DNA of 64,000 nt from JACPFJ01 sp036504875 (GCA_036504875.1 DASXUK010000020.1:1-64000); one strand, 5' to 3'. Shown: positions 1 through 8,995, numbered from the stretch's first letter. A program made the numbers and translations. Notes: a model not told the origin generated them from the letters alone.

Positions 1-3000
1 CGGATCGGTATTCTGAATCGAGGCGACCCGTGCGACAATCTGACCATCGCCGGTTAATGACTGAAAGACATAGCGGAAGGCATCCGTGGTTCCCCAAATA
101 TCATAACCGGCTCCGTTTACCACAAAAGTGCCGTTCTGGTAGCTGGCACTGCCTGCCACGCCAACACCGCCGATATCCTGGGTTCTCCAGGGATTAGGCA
201 GTGTGCTGCTGACAACGGCAATTGAGATCGGGCTGGAGGTGGCCATTGCGCCCTGCGAATCGATCACCCTTGCTGTCAAAGTGTAATTGCCGGCCGCGAC
301 ATTGTTCCATAGAAAGCCATATGGACTGGCTATGGCAGTTCCGATCAAGCTGCTGCCATTATAAAACTCTACCCTGTTGATTGTAGCCCCTGTTCCGGCA
401 GTTGCCGCCACAGTGATTTGCACTGTCTCGAATGAGTTGAATGAGGCTCCGTTGGCGGGTGCAGAAATAGAAACACTGGGTGATCTGAAATCAACCACCG
501 TTATCTCAACCGGACCGGAGGTGCCCGTTGCCCCCCGAGAATCAGTTACTTTAGCTGTCAGTGTATACTTGCCGGCAGTAACATTATTCCAGGTGAAGCT
601 ATAAGGGCTTGAAGTTACAGTTTCTAAAAAATTCAATCCTTCATAAAATTCCACCCTACTTACGGTTGCGCTATCGAATGCAGTTGCCGTAGCAGTTACA
701 GTTATATTGGCCGGGGCAACAAATGAAGCCCCGTTGACTGGTGTGGATATGGTTACACGGGGGGCAGTAATCGTTCCTGAAGAGACACTGACATTGTCGA
801 CACTTGCCGTGCAGAGCGTTCCATAGACATGGCTGGTTACCGGTATGCCTATATAAACCGAGTCAGCCATGGTGATTATGTCGCTTTCCACCATTGTCCA
901 GTTTGTTCCGTCTGCCGAAATATAGCCACTGAAGATATTGCCGTTCCGCACCAGTTTGACCCAATAGGGGGCAGTAACATTCGGTCTGGTGCCCCCCGTC
1001 GGTATGTAAAATGCCCCACTGTTCAGCCGTCGTTGAAAATTTGCCGGTTTGCCTGGCGAAAGCGCCATCATTGCATAGGCGGAATCGGCGCTGAGTGTCT
1101 CCCGGATCATGACCCCACTCTTGGCCGAAGGATCGGTATTCTGCAACGACCCGATCCGGGCAATAATCTGGCCATCGCCGGTCATTGGCTGAAAAACGAA
1201 ATAAAATGAATCCAAGCTACCCCAGATGTCAGAGCCTGCCCCGCTGATCGCAAAGGTGCCGTTTTGAAGATCGGATCGCCCTGATATGCCGACGCTGCCA
1301 ATGTCCTGGCTCAACCAGGGGGTTGGCAGACTGTTGTTTATCACCCTGATAGCGATTGGACGGGATGTAGTTACTACACCAAGAGAATCAGTGGCCTTTG
1401 CGGTCAAAGAGTAGTTTCCAGCAGGCACTTCACTCCATAAGAAGATGTATGGTGCTATGGTCGCGCTTCCCAACAGGGTTGTCCCGGAAAAGAATTCCAC
1501 TTTGCTGATTGTAGCCCCCTGGTCCGCAGAGGCTGTTGCAACTATCTGGATACTGGATTGAGCCGCAAGAACACTGTTGTTTGAAGGGGCTACAATCTCC
1601 ACCGGAGGGGGGCTGACCTGGATGTTGGTTTGGGCGGTGCTAATACCGGAAGGTCCGGTAACGGTTAGCTTGACGGTATAGCTGCCGGCTGTTGCATAAA
1701 CATGTAATGGATTTGGTTCGCTGCTTGAGGATGAGTCACCAAAGTCCCATTGCCAGGCGGTATTTGTCCCGGACGTGGTATCGCTGAAGGTAACAGCCAG
1801 TGGGACACGACCACTTGAGGGAGTGGCGATAAAAGAAGCGGCCCAGAAAGGATCGCCGAGATCCTGAATAGCCAGGTCACCTCGCATCTCCTGCACATAG
1901 TGATACTGATAAAAAGGACCGAGGGGTACATACCAGACATCGTTTCTCCCCTTGATATGGTCGAGATGCTGCAGAAGATTGGAATTGTCGTACCAGAGCC
2001 CCTGCTGCGGGTGGTCGGTCAGATGATAGATATTCCCGGCTGCCAGGGCATCGTCAAATGCCGCATTGGCCAAACTTAAAAGATTGGCATCATCAGCGCG
2101 TTGGTAGGTGCCAAAAGTGACCCCGGCGCGGCCATACCGTCCCAGCAACGGGTTCCAGGCAACAAAAGGAGCTGTATAATTGGTTCCTCGGGTTAAAAGA
2201 TAATCACCGGCTGAAACCCAATTACCAAGCGTGGCATCATAATAAGCACAAGGTTCAATATACACAGGAACATAAGGATTGGAGCCATATTGCAGGTTTT
2301 TTCGGATGGCATCCCTGCTGCCGACGATCTCGGCCTGATAGCCGCTGGTAGCATAATCTGCCGCATTGCACACGTGGTTAGCTCCATGGGAGGCAATTTC
2401 GAGCTTATCTCCATGCTGATCGATCTTTTGCTGCACCGAGCTCCAGGGCGTACTATTTGTGATCAGGCCGACTGTAAAATACAGGCCATAGGAGCCGAGA
2501 TAATCGCTAGCCGCGCGGAAAGCAGAGTCGGACCAGGATCCCCAGTCATCCAGGGTGATGGTAACCACAGCCTGGCGATCATCGTAGTATCTGGGAAGCG
2601 AGTTGAATTGCACCGCAACAGCCTGACCGGCAGTATCAATGAAACGCAGATAGATGCTATCGCTTAGGCGGCTGAATCTGATACTGGCATAGGCAAAACC
2701 ACCGCCATAATCAAAGCGGACAGCATCAATTCCATTAAACAGTTCGCCATTCATTTTTTCAGGCAATTCCTGCCAGACTTCATCTACTGCATACCTGTAT
2801 TGAGCCGCCAGACCACTAGCGCCGGGTGGCATTTTAAATTTATAAGTAACGGGATAGTAAAGCCCGAATTTCTGAAGATCTGCAGATTTGAGGTGGATCA
2901 GGTAACCGCTTTCCGAACTGGCAGATGTGGCTTCGGAAGGGGTAGCCCAGGCCGGAGAGGTTAATAGAACCAGGCAAGACACAATAATGGCTTTTAATGA

Positions 3001-3006
3001 TCTCAT
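1..3006 (-). CDS. Secreted polysaccharide deacetylase with PKD and Ig-like repeats (C-terminus outside window)
   Basis: An open frame of 1,002 codons runs from ATG at 3006 to the window edge with no stop; I checked it codon by codon. GAGGT lies just upstream of the ATG. A signal peptide ending in AWA opens the protein. Residues about 140-380 form a NodB-like carbohydrate esterase domain (TLDDWG as metal-site start, later SHGANH). Then follow a PKD domain (WDFGD, residues ~393-460), a Big_9-type Ig module, a lectin-like module (SDIWG, GDGQIIARI), two more Ig modules, and the start of a second lectin-like module. It probably acts outside the cell on an N-acetylated polysaccharide, with the tail for binding or display. 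It is a close, divergently oriented paralogue of the gene at 3469. Only the extent of the C-terminus is unknown. Confidence 0.85.
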   Translation of the reverse strand, partial: MRSLKAIIVSCLVLLTSPAWATPSEATSASSESGYLIHLKSADLQKFGLYYPVTYKFKMPPGASGLAAQYRYAVDEVWQELPEKMNGELFNGIDAVRFDYGGGFAYASIRFSRLSDSIYLRFIDTAGQAVAVQFNSLPRYYDDRQAVVTITLDDWGSWSDSAFRAASDYLGSYGLYFTVGLITNSTPWSSVQQKIDQHGDKLEIASHGANHVCNAADYATSGYQAEIVGSRDAIRKNLQYGSNPYVPVYIEPCAYYDATLGNWVSAGDYLLTRGTNYTAPFVAWNPLLGRYGRAGVTFGTYQRADDANLLSLANAAFDDALAAGNIYHLTDHPQQGLWYDNSNLLQHLDHIKGRNDVWYVPLGPFYQYHYVQEMRGDLAIQDLGDPFWAASFIATPSSGRVPLAVTFSDTTSGTNTAWQWDFGDSSSSSEPNPLHVYATAGSYTVKLTVTGPSGISTAQTNIQVSPPPVEIVAPSNNSVLAAQSSIQIVATASADQGATISKVEFFSGTTLLGSATIAPYIFLWSEVPAGNYSLTAKATDSLGVVTTSRPIAIRVINNSLPTPWLSQDIGSVGISGRSDLQNGTFAISGAGSDIWGSLDSFYFVFQPMTGDGQIIARIGSLQNTDPSAKSGVMIRETLSADSAYAMMALSPGKPANFQRRLNSGAFYIPTGGTRPNVTAPYWVKLVRNGNIFSGYISADGTNWTMVESDIITMADSVYIGIPVTSHVYGTLCTASVDNVSVSSGTITAPRVTISTPVNGASFVAPANITVTATATAFDSATVSRVEFYEGLNFLETVTSSPYSFTWNNVTAGKYTLTAKVTDSRGATGTSGPVEITVVDFRSPSVSISAPANGASFNSFETVQITVAATAGTGATINRVEFYNGSSLIGTAIASPYGFLWNNVAAGNYTLTARVIDSQGAMATSSPISIAVVSSTLPNPWRTQDIGGVGVAGSASYQNGTFVVNGAGYDIWGTTDAFRYVFQSLTGDGQIVARVASIQNTDP

Positions 3007-3331
3007 TATCACCTCTTAAAAGTTTATTTAGTATCAGGATTTAAAAGTTCTTAGGTAGGTGGGTCTCAAACAGAGATCTCACATATTCAGCGGCACTAGC
3101 AGCAGTATCTATGCCAATATTTTTAATTAGTTAAATTAGCACCTTACATCAAATTATAATTTCAACAGATGGCATCTTTTTTACCTTAATCAGCCAGCTA
3201 GCAATGAATTAGCAGCTGAAACAAGCTGACAAACCGGATGTAAAGAAAACCTCGCGTGTAAATTAATCTTAGTCAGCCCTCCCCCATGAATCAGAATAGC
3301 GATTTTTTATTTCCTCAGCACAGCCCAGCCG

Positions 3332-3359
3332 TTGACTAAGCCAACCTCTCTCTTATACT
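3332..3359 (+). promoter_or_regulatory. Sigma70-type promoter of the right-hand deacetylase
   Basis: TTGACT (3332-3337) and TATACT (3354-3359) are separated by 16 bp, about 110 bp upstream of the deacetylase ATG. Both boxes are close to consensus. The rest of the 3007-3468 gap is AT-rich, and I see no gene in it apart from the short leader ORF. Confidence 0.55.
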
Positions 3360-3386
3360 TACTCTAAACCTGGATGGAGGATGTTT

Positions 3387-3434
3387 ATGAGCCAGCAAAT
3401 GCTGAACGCTAAGGAACTCCGAGCGAAGATGTGA
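3387..3434 (+). CDS. Possible 15-residue leader peptide upstream of the deacetylase
   Basis: A strong Shine-Dalgarno (TGGAGG) precedes ATG at 3387. The frame reads MSQQMLNAKELRAKM and stops at 3434, 34 bp before the deacetylase start. It lies downstream of the promoter at 3332 and so would be translated in the leader of that mRNA. The peptide resembles nothing I recognise. It could be a regulatory upstream ORF or the remnant of the start of a longer gene. Confidence 0.35.
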   Translation: MSQQMLNAKELRAKM

Positions 3435-3468
3435 TGCAATTCGAATCACTAAACCAGAAGGGATTTTC

Positions 3469-4977
3469 ATGATTTACCTTTTACAGGTGTGTTTAATAGT
3501 TTTTAGCCTTGTGCAGGCATACGCAGCTCCGATTGCCGATTTTCCAGCCGCACCCACAGCTTTCAGCAATGCGCTGGAAAAAAAGCATCATCCCAATATA
3601 GAGGAGCAGGCTCCAGCTCCAGCTCCAACAGCTCCAGCTCCAACAGCTCCAGCTCCAACAACTCCAGCTCCAACAGCACCATCTGCAGATCAATATCTTA
3701 TACAAATTGATGCAACGGCTCTCCAAAAGTTTGGTCTGTATTATCCGGTTACATATAAGTTTCGCCTGCCATCGGGCTCGAATAATCTGATAAGCCAGTA
3801 CCGGTATGGGGAAGAAACTTGGCAAACCCTACCCGAGAAAATAGCCAGTGATATTTTTAACGGGTTAGATGCCGTCCGTTTTGATTATGCCGGCGGCTTT
3901 GCCTATGTCAGTGTCCGATTCAGCCGTTCCTCTGACAGTATTTACCTAAGCTTTATAGATGCAAACGGACAACCAATTCCGGTTGAGTTTGACTCGATCA
4001 GCAAATATTACGATGATCGCCAGGCTGTGGTTACCATCACCCTGGATGACTGGGGATCCTGGTCCGACTCTGCTTTCCGCGCGGCTAGCGATTATCTCGG
4101 CTCCTATGGCCTGTATTTTACAGTCGGCCTGATCACAAATGGATATTTGCCTTGGAGCTCGGTGCAGCAAAAGATCGATCAGCACGGAGATAAGCTCGAA
4201 ATTGCCTCCCATGGAGCTAACCACGTATGCAATGCGGCAGATTATGCTACCAGCGGCTATGAGACCGAGATTATCGGCAGCAGAGATGCCATCCGACAAA
4301 ACCTGCAGTACGGCACCAATCCTTATGTTTCTGTGTATATGGAACCTTGCGGTTATTCTGATGCCACGCTTAACAACTGGGTTTCAGCCGGTGATTATCT
4401 TTTAACCCGAGGGATCGGTGGTCGCACAACTCCTTTTGTTGACTGGAACCCGCTGTTGGAAAGGTACGACAGCGCCGGGGTCACCTTTGACACCTACAAA
4501 CGCGCTGATGATGCCAGTCTTTTAAGTTTGGCCAATGCGGCGTTTGACGGTGTCCTGGCAGCCGGGACTATCTACCATCTGACCGATCACCCCCCACAGG
4601 GGCTCTGGCACGACAATTCCTATCTCCTGCAGCATTTCAACTATATCAAGGGGAGAAGTTCAATCTGGTATGTGCCTTTCGGGCAGCTGTATCAGTATCA
4701 TTTCATCCAGGAGCTGCGTGGAAACTTGAAAGTTCAACATCTGGGCAACTCAACTAGAAGCGGTTTAAACAGCGATTTAAACGGTGATGGGAAAACGGAT
4801 ATACGCGATGCTTTAAGGTCTTTGCAGATAGCAACAGGCACCATCATCCCAACTCCGGCTGACCTGGTTAACGGTGATGTTGCTCCAGTAATTGATGGCA
4901 AAAGCGTACCTGATGGGAAAATCGATATTAGAGATACCATGGTGATCCTTAAAAGAATTTTGAACCTTGCGCCATGA
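3469..4977 (+). CDS. Secreted polysaccharide deacetylase with dockerin-like C-terminus
   Basis: 502 residues. The protein starts with a signal peptide (cleavage near AYA), then a Pro/Ala/Thr-rich linker (residues ~49-70) encoded by 15-bp tandem repeats. A NodB-type esterase domain follows (TLDDWG near residue 190, SHGANH near 247). The last ~65 residues contain two calcium-loop repeats (DLNGDGKTDIRDAL and DGKIDIRDTMVILKRIL), the pattern of type I dockerins. The catalytic part is a close copy of the divergent gene ending at 3006. The likely role is deacetylation of an extracellular or envelope polysaccharide. Whether the dockerin-like tail binds a cohesin is not shown; no cohesin is visible in this window. 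Confidence 0.85.
   Translation: MIYLLQVCLIVFSLVQAYAAPIADFPAAPTAFSNALEKKHHPNIEEQAPAPAPTAPAPTAPAPTTPAPTAPSADQYLIQIDATALQKFGLYYPVTYKFRLPSGSNNLISQYRYGEETWQTLPEKIASDIFNGLDAVRFDYAGGFAYVSVRFSRSSDSIYLSFIDANGQPIPVEFDSISKYYDDRQAVVTITLDDWGSWSDSAFRAASDYLGSYGLYFTVGLITNGYLPWSSVQQKIDQHGDKLEIASHGANHVCNAADYATSGYETEIIGSRDAIRQNLQYGTNPYVSVYMEPCGYSDATLNNWVSAGDYLLTRGIGGRTTPFVDWNPLLERYDSAGVTFDTYKRADDASLLSLANAAFDGVLAAGTIYHLTDHPPQGLWHDNSYLLQHFNYIKGRSSIWYVPFGQLYQYHFIQELRGNLKVQHLGNSTRSGLNSDLNGDGKTDIRDALRSLQIATGTIIPTPADLVNGDVAPVIDGKSVPDGKIDIRDTMVILKRILNLAP
3616..3675 (+). repeat. Four 15-bp tandem repeats in the linker of the deacetylase
   Basis: The unit gctccagctccaaca occurs four times in direct tandem, the last with one mismatch, encoding A-P-A-P-T repeats. 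The repeat length is a multiple of three, so unit gain or loss would change linker length without a frameshift. Confidence 0.9.
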
Positions 4978-4987
4978 AAGGATTTGT

Positions 4988-5182
4988 ATGTTAATTAAAA
5001 TACGCTATCCGGACGGTATGGTTGGAACAGTTGATGATTCATTGCTGACATCATTGATTTCCACGGATCAAATTGCGGCTTTCCTGCGTTCCAGCGGATG
5101 GGTAGTAATCGGACGGGATCAGGTAAGGGAACAGACCGTGGAAAGAAGACGCATGGGGTCTATAATCAATACCTATGTGTAA
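4988..5182 (+). CDS. Small conserved hypothetical protein (Geobacter type)
   Basis: 64 residues starting MLIKIRYPDGMVG, with AAAGGA 7 bp before the ATG. A longer upstream start is possible but would overlap the preceding gene. The pattern (MLI-I-Y-DG, a central AFLRSSGWVVIGRD, then Arg-rich) matches a short protein that I recall as common in Geobacter genomes and of unknown function. It follows the deacetylase by only 10 bp and may be co-transcribed. No signal peptide, membrane segment or metal motif is visible. Confidence 0.6.
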   Translation: MLIKIRYPDGMVGTVDDSLLTSLISTDQIAAFLRSSGWVVIGRDQVREQTVERRRMGSIINTYV

Positions 5183-5471
5183 GAGATTTGGATGTTAGTT
5201 TCATGTTTCGGCCGGCTACTGCATGTAATTTTACCATGTGTAAAAAATTATTTTAAAGACCTCCAGCAAGCACAAACATGGCTATGGCAGGTTCTCGCCT
5301 CTCCCTCTGGTCACATTATTTTACACTTCTAATCTTTTGGTTCCAGACCACGTTGGTACAACCGCCTGATTACGCTATTGATTATTGAGTCACCTGCAGT
5401 GGCACAGAAGTTGCCTAATAAACAGGTCAAACAAAGAAAGAGTTCTCTAGTTTCTAAGGGAGGAGAATCTA

Positions 5472-5648
5472 ATGATATTAAAAGAGGTAAGCAAACATAT
5501 ACAGGATTCTTCAGTAGTGACGGCATTCTTTGGAGGTCAGACCGCAGCTCAAGCTGGCGCTGGAACTTTACCGGGCTGTGTTTGGAGATGTCATATCAGC
5601 AACCACAATGAACACGACATGATGAGGTGGTTCAAGATATCACAGTGA
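5472..5648 (+). pseudogene. 58-codon ORF with a multicopper-oxidase-like C-terminal copper motif (probable remnant)
   Basis: ATG at 5472 is preceded by GGGAGGAG at a good distance. The last ~28 residues include VWRCHISNHNEHDMMR, which resembles the C-terminal copper-binding block of multicopper oxidases (V-W-H-C-H-I-x-x-H-x-x-x-x-M-M-R), with the first His of HCH changed to Arg. The preceding ~30 residues do not look like an oxidase. The simplest reading is the decayed 3' end of a multicopper oxidase gene that has acquired a start. A small functional copper-binding protein is the alternative. The rest of 5183-5471 shows no convincing gene. Confidence 0.4.
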
Positions 5649-6602
5649 CTATTTTACAGCCTTAACCAGATCAGCCAGACAGGCAATAAACAAAGGGGAA
5701 TTATTGAGGGCCTCGGTGCGCTTAAAGCCGCTAATGCCTAGTTTTGTGGCTTCTTCGCGATATTGTATGTCTATTTCATAAAGAGTCTCAATGTGGTCGG
5801 AAACAAAAGAAAGCGGCACCATAAGCAGATTTTTAAAGCCGGCCTCTGCCAGTTCTTTGATCTTTGACTCGGTGGATGGCTCCAGCCACTTGACCGGTCC
5901 GGCTCGCGACTGGAAAGCCAGGTGATACGCCACATTCTCAAAACGCTCCATAACCTGTTTTACTGTGGCCTGGATGTGATCGAGGTAGGGGTCGCCGCTT
6001 GCTATGAATGACTGTGGCAGGGAGTGGGCCGAAAAAAGAAGCTGCACGGGAGCTGAGCTTTCAAATTGTGCCAGACCTTGCTGGATCTTTTCAGCCAATG
6101 CTGAAATATAGAGTGGATGATCGTAAAACTGGCGAATGTGTTTTGTTTCAAAACTGATTTTAGAAAGCGCCTGCACCCGCTCCAGTTCTTTAAAACTGGA
6201 GCCGGAAGTTGCCCTCGAATAATGAGGATAGAGCGACAAGGCAACCACCCGGCTGATACCTTCGCGCTTGATGGCCGTCAAAGCCTCGATCGTATCGGGC
6301 TTCCAGTAGCGCATTGCAACGAAGCAGCGATAACCGTCACCAAGAACCTGTTCCAGCTCAGCTGCCTGCTGCTCGGTCAACTCGCGCAGGGGCGATTTTC
6401 CACCGATCTGGCGGTAGTATTCAACCACCTTTTTTGAGCGGCGCCGCGATATAAACCGCGCCAGCAGCGGCTGTAGAAAGGCTGGGCCGATTTTGATTAT
6501 ATCCCGGTCGGAGAACAAATTTAAGAGAAACGGCTCAACCGCATCCAGCGAATCCGGTCCACCCATTTGCAACAGCAATACTGCGGTTTTTTCAGGTTTC
6601 AT
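5649..6602 (-). CDS. hemH: Ferrochelatase
   Basis: 317 residues from ATG at 6602 (MKPEKTAVLLLQMGGPDS); the longer in-frame start at 6665 would add 21 residues unlike the family and would read through a repeat. The family pattern is clear: an N-terminal LLQMGGPDSLDAVEPFL block, the catalytic-His block FSAHSLPQSF near residue 187, and a C-terminal VPLSFVSDHIETLYEID block carrying the conserved Asp-His-x-Glu. It inserts Fe2+ into protoporphyrin IX, the last step of protoheme synthesis, which fits a genome rich in cytochromes. It is not in an obvious operon. Confidence 0.93.
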   Translation of the reverse strand: MKPEKTAVLLLQMGGPDSLDAVEPFLLNLFSDRDIIKIGPAFLQPLLARFISRRRSKKVVEYYRQIGGKSPLRELTEQQAAELEQVLGDGYRCFVAMRYWKPDTIEALTAIKREGISRVVALSLYPHYSRATSGSSFKELERVQALSKISFETKHIRQFYDHPLYISALAEKIQQGLAQFESSAPVQLLFSAHSLPQSFIASGDPYLDHIQATVKQVMERFENVAYHLAFQSRAGPVKWLEPSTESKIKELAEAGFKNLLMVPLSFVSDHIETLYEIDIQYREEATKLGISGFKRTEALNNSPLFIACLADLVKAVK

Positions 6603-6660
6603 AGGCTCTTTCGGAAAATATAAAATTCTATCTCTCACCCGCTCACTACATTCGCTCAAG

Positions 6661-6780
6661 CTCACAGAGGCACGGAGAAAACCCTCAAAAGCTTTCTTTA
6701 TAAACTAAACCAGAAAAGCCAAGATTATATAATCATAAAGTTCTGAATTACCCTGTGTGCTTTGTGACCTCTGTGAGAGA
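6661..6780. repeat. Dispersed inverted repeat of the ctcacagagg/acggagaa type, copy 1
   Basis: ctcacagagg at 6661-6670 is the exact reverse complement of 6768-6777, and the left arm continues into cacggagaaa. The same left-arm words recur at 10484-10503. It lies between hemH and the cupin gene. Confidence 0.6.
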
Positions 6781-6788
6781 AAGTTTTT

Positions 6789-7106
6789 CTACGCTCTAAT
6801 CATCACCAAGAGCATCTTGAACGGTTTTACCGCCTTGAGCTCGTGTGGTATATTGGCCGGCATGATAATCATCTGCCCGGCAGTAACCTTGTTTACCTCA
6901 CCAGCGATAATCACATCGGCCTCGCCATCCACAACCTGTACAAAGGCATCATAAGGCGCAGCATGCTCGGAGAGTCCCTGACCAGCATCAAAAGAGAACA
7001 GGGTCAGAGTTCCGATCTTCTTATCTATCAAAGTCTTGCTGACCACTGAACCATCCTGATATGCAACCAGATCGCTCATCGTCAGTGCTTTTCCGATTAA
7101 TTCCAT
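6789..7106 (-). CDS. Cupin domain protein
   Basis: 105 residues, one small beta-barrel. The cupin motif 1 region reads LSEHAAPYDAFVQVVDGEADV and motif 2 reads GQMIIMPANIPHELKA. The usual metal ligands are partly kept (His in motif 1, Glu/Asp variation, His in motif 2), so metal binding is plausible but not certain. AAAGGGG precedes the ATG. Stand-alone cupins of this size are often putative sensors or isomerases of unknown substrate. It is downstream of groEL on the same strand but separated by a terminator-like hairpin. Confidence 0.75.
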   Translation of the reverse strand: MELIGKALTMSDLVAYQDGSVVSKTLIDKKIGTLTLFSFDAGQGLSEHAAPYDAFVQVVDGEADVIIAGEVNKVTAGQMIIMPANIPHELKAVKPFKMLLVMIRA

Positions 7107-7177
7107 AGCAATCCCCTTTCCAATGATATTTTTTATAATAAGTGTTCAATACTCGACTGACAACTGATTTTAACGCA

Positions 7178-7207
7178 AAAGGCCGGAAGCATATGCCTCC
7201 GGCCTTT
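7178..7207 (-). terminator. Rho-independent terminator after groEL
   Basis: AAAGGCCGGAGGC and GCTTCCGGCCTTT pair around a short loop (one mismatch), followed on the minus strand by a T-rich stretch. It sits between groEL and the cupin gene and could act in both directions. Confidence 0.65.
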
Positions 7208-7229
7208 CCTTTACGTTTTTGGGAACGTT

Positions 7230-7325
7230 GATTTTTCGTCAGGTCAAGGCACCGAGGAAGAGTGCGGAGGCGTAGCAGCGCTACGCCGCACAAGCGACTG
7301 ACGAAGGCAACGCCGAGCTGGCGTA
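7230..7325. repeat. Geobacter-type palindromic repeat, copy 1 (after groEL)
   Basis: The core gcggaggcgtagcagcgct contains the perfect stem GGCGTAGC/GCTACGCC. It is flanked by atttttcgtc on the left and a gcaacgccgag block on the right. The same arrangement occurs at 9046-9150. I recall similar elements as abundant in Geobacter intergenic DNA; the copy number in this genome is unknown. Confidence 0.6.
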
Positions 7326-7342
7326 AAAGCAGCGTTTCCTGC

Positions 7343-8995
7343 TTAGTACATGCCGCCGCCCATGCCGCCCATGCCGCCCATTCCACCAGGCATACCGCCA
7401 CCCATACCGCCGCCATCTTCTTTTGGCTTTTCGGCAATCAGCGCCTCGGTGGTCAGCATCAGACCGGCGATGGAGGAAGCATTCTGCAGAGCTGAACGGG
7501 AAACCTTGGTCGGATCGATGATGCCGGCCTGGATCATGTCGACGTATTCGTCGTTTGCAGCATCATAACCGAAGGCATCCTTGCCATTTTTGACCTTGTC
7601 AACCACGATAGACGCGTCAATACCGGCATTTTCGGCGATCTGACGGATCGGGGACTCCAAGGCAGCCCTGACCACGGTGACGCCAAACTGCTGCTCGGTT
7701 ACAAGTTTGAGGCTGTCCAGAGCGCTAAGAGCGCGAATGTAGGCTACGCCGCCGCCAGGGACGATGCCCTCATCAACAGCCGCACGGGTTGCGTGCAGTG
7801 CATCTTCCACGCGGGCCTTTTTCTCTTTCATTTCGACTTCGGTAGCTGCACCGACCTTGATCACGGCTACGCCGCCTACAAGTTTTGCCAGGCGCTCCTG
7901 GAGCTTTTCCTTGTCATAGTCGCTGGAGGTCTCTTCAATCTGAGCACGGATCATTTTGACGCGGCCCTGGATGACATCTTCCTTGCCGTTGCCGTCGATG
8001 ATGGTGGTGTTGTCCTTATCAATGGTAATGCGCTTGGCATTGCCGAGCATTTCCATGGTGGTCTGATCGAGCTTGAAGCCGACTTCTTCGGATATCACCT
8101 GGCCGCCTGTAAGAACAGCGAGATCTTCCAACATAGCCTTGCGACGGTCGCCGAAGCCAGGGGCCTTAACAGCACAGACGTTCAAAACGCCGCGCAGCTT
8201 GTTAACAACCAGCGTAGCCAAAGCTTCGCCATCGATGTCCTCGGCAATGATCAACAGGGGACGACCGGACTTGGCGGTCTGCTCCAGAACCGGGAGCAGG
8301 TCCTTCATGTTGGAGATCTTCTTGTCGTGGATCAGGATCAGGGCATTTTCAAGAGCAGCTTCCATACGCTCCGGATCGGTAACGAAGTAGGGAGAGAGGT
8401 AGCCACGGTCGAACTGCATACCCTCGACGGTTTCAAGGCTGGTGTCCATGGACTTGGCTTCTTCAACAGTGATGACGCCTTCTTTACCGACTTTTTCCAT
8501 GGCCTCGGCAATGATGTCGCCGATGGTTTTGTCGTTGTTGGCGGAGATAGTGCCAACCTGAGCGATCTCTTTGTGGTCCTTAATCGGCTTGGATATTTTC
8601 TGCAGTTCAGCAACGATGGCCTCAACAGCCTTGTCGATGCCGCGCTTGATTTCCATCGGATTATGACCGGCGGCAACCAGCTTGGAACCCTGCTTATAGA
8701 TAGCCTGGGCCAGAACAGTGGCGGTGGTGGTGCCATCGCCGGCAACATCGGAAGTTTTGGATGCAACTTCTTTAACCAACTGAGCGCCCATATTCTCAAA
8801 CTTATCGTCCAGCTCAACCTCTTTGGCAACGGTTACGCCGTCCTTGGTGATCAGAGGAGCACCGAAGGACTTGTCGATAACAACATTACGGCCTTTAGGG
8901 CCAAGGGTCACTTTCACTACATCTGCAAGTGTATTCACACCTTTGAGGATTGCGTTGCGGCCATCCTGGTCGAACTTGATAATCTTTGCAGCCAT
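7343..8995 (-). CDS. groEL: Chaperonin GroEL (60 kDa)
   Basis: 550 residues, full length. Hallmarks are MAAKIIKFDQDGRNAILKGV at the N-terminus, VTLGPKGRNVVIDKSFG, the ATP-site block GDGTTTATVLA, and the Gly/Met-rich C-terminal tail ending GGMY. It forms the 14-mer folding chamber that works with the GroES lid. It lies downstream of groES in one operon with a 160-bp spacer, which is unusually long and contains a palindromic repeat. Heat-shock control by HrcA is indicated by the CIRCE element upstream of groES. Confidence 0.98.
   Translation of the reverse strand: MAAKIIKFDQDGRNAILKGVNTLADVVKVTLGPKGRNVVIDKSFGAPLITKDGVTVAKEVELDDKFENMGAQLVKEVASKTSDVAGDGTTTATVLAQAIYKQGSKLVAAGHNPMEIKRGIDKAVEAIVAELQKISKPIKDHKEIAQVGTISANNDKTIGDIIAEAMEKVGKEGVITVEEAKSMDTSLETVEGMQFDRGYLSPYFVTDPERMEAALENALILIHDKKISNMKDLLPVLEQTAKSGRPLLIIAEDIDGEALATLVVNKLRGVLNVCAVKAPGFGDRRKAMLEDLAVLTGGQVISEEVGFKLDQTTMEMLGNAKRITIDKDNTTIIDGNGKEDVIQGRVKMIRAQIEETSSDYDKEKLQERLAKLVGGVAVIKVGAATEVEMKEKKARVEDALHATRAAVDEGIVPGGGVAYIRALSALDSLKLVTEQQFGVTVVRAALESPIRQIAENAGIDASIVVDKVKNGKDAFGYDAANDEYVDMIQAGIIDPTKVSRSALQNASSIAGLMLTTEALIAEKPKEDGGGMGGGMPGGMGGMGGMGGGMY

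Noticed and set aside
3616..3675. CRISPR-like tandem repeat
   Set aside because: Direct 15-bp repeats without spacers, in frame within a coding linker; not a CRISPR array.
5329..5526. 65-codon minus frame
   Set aside because: No ribosome site and no recognisable sequence; it lies opposite the better supported 58-codon frame.
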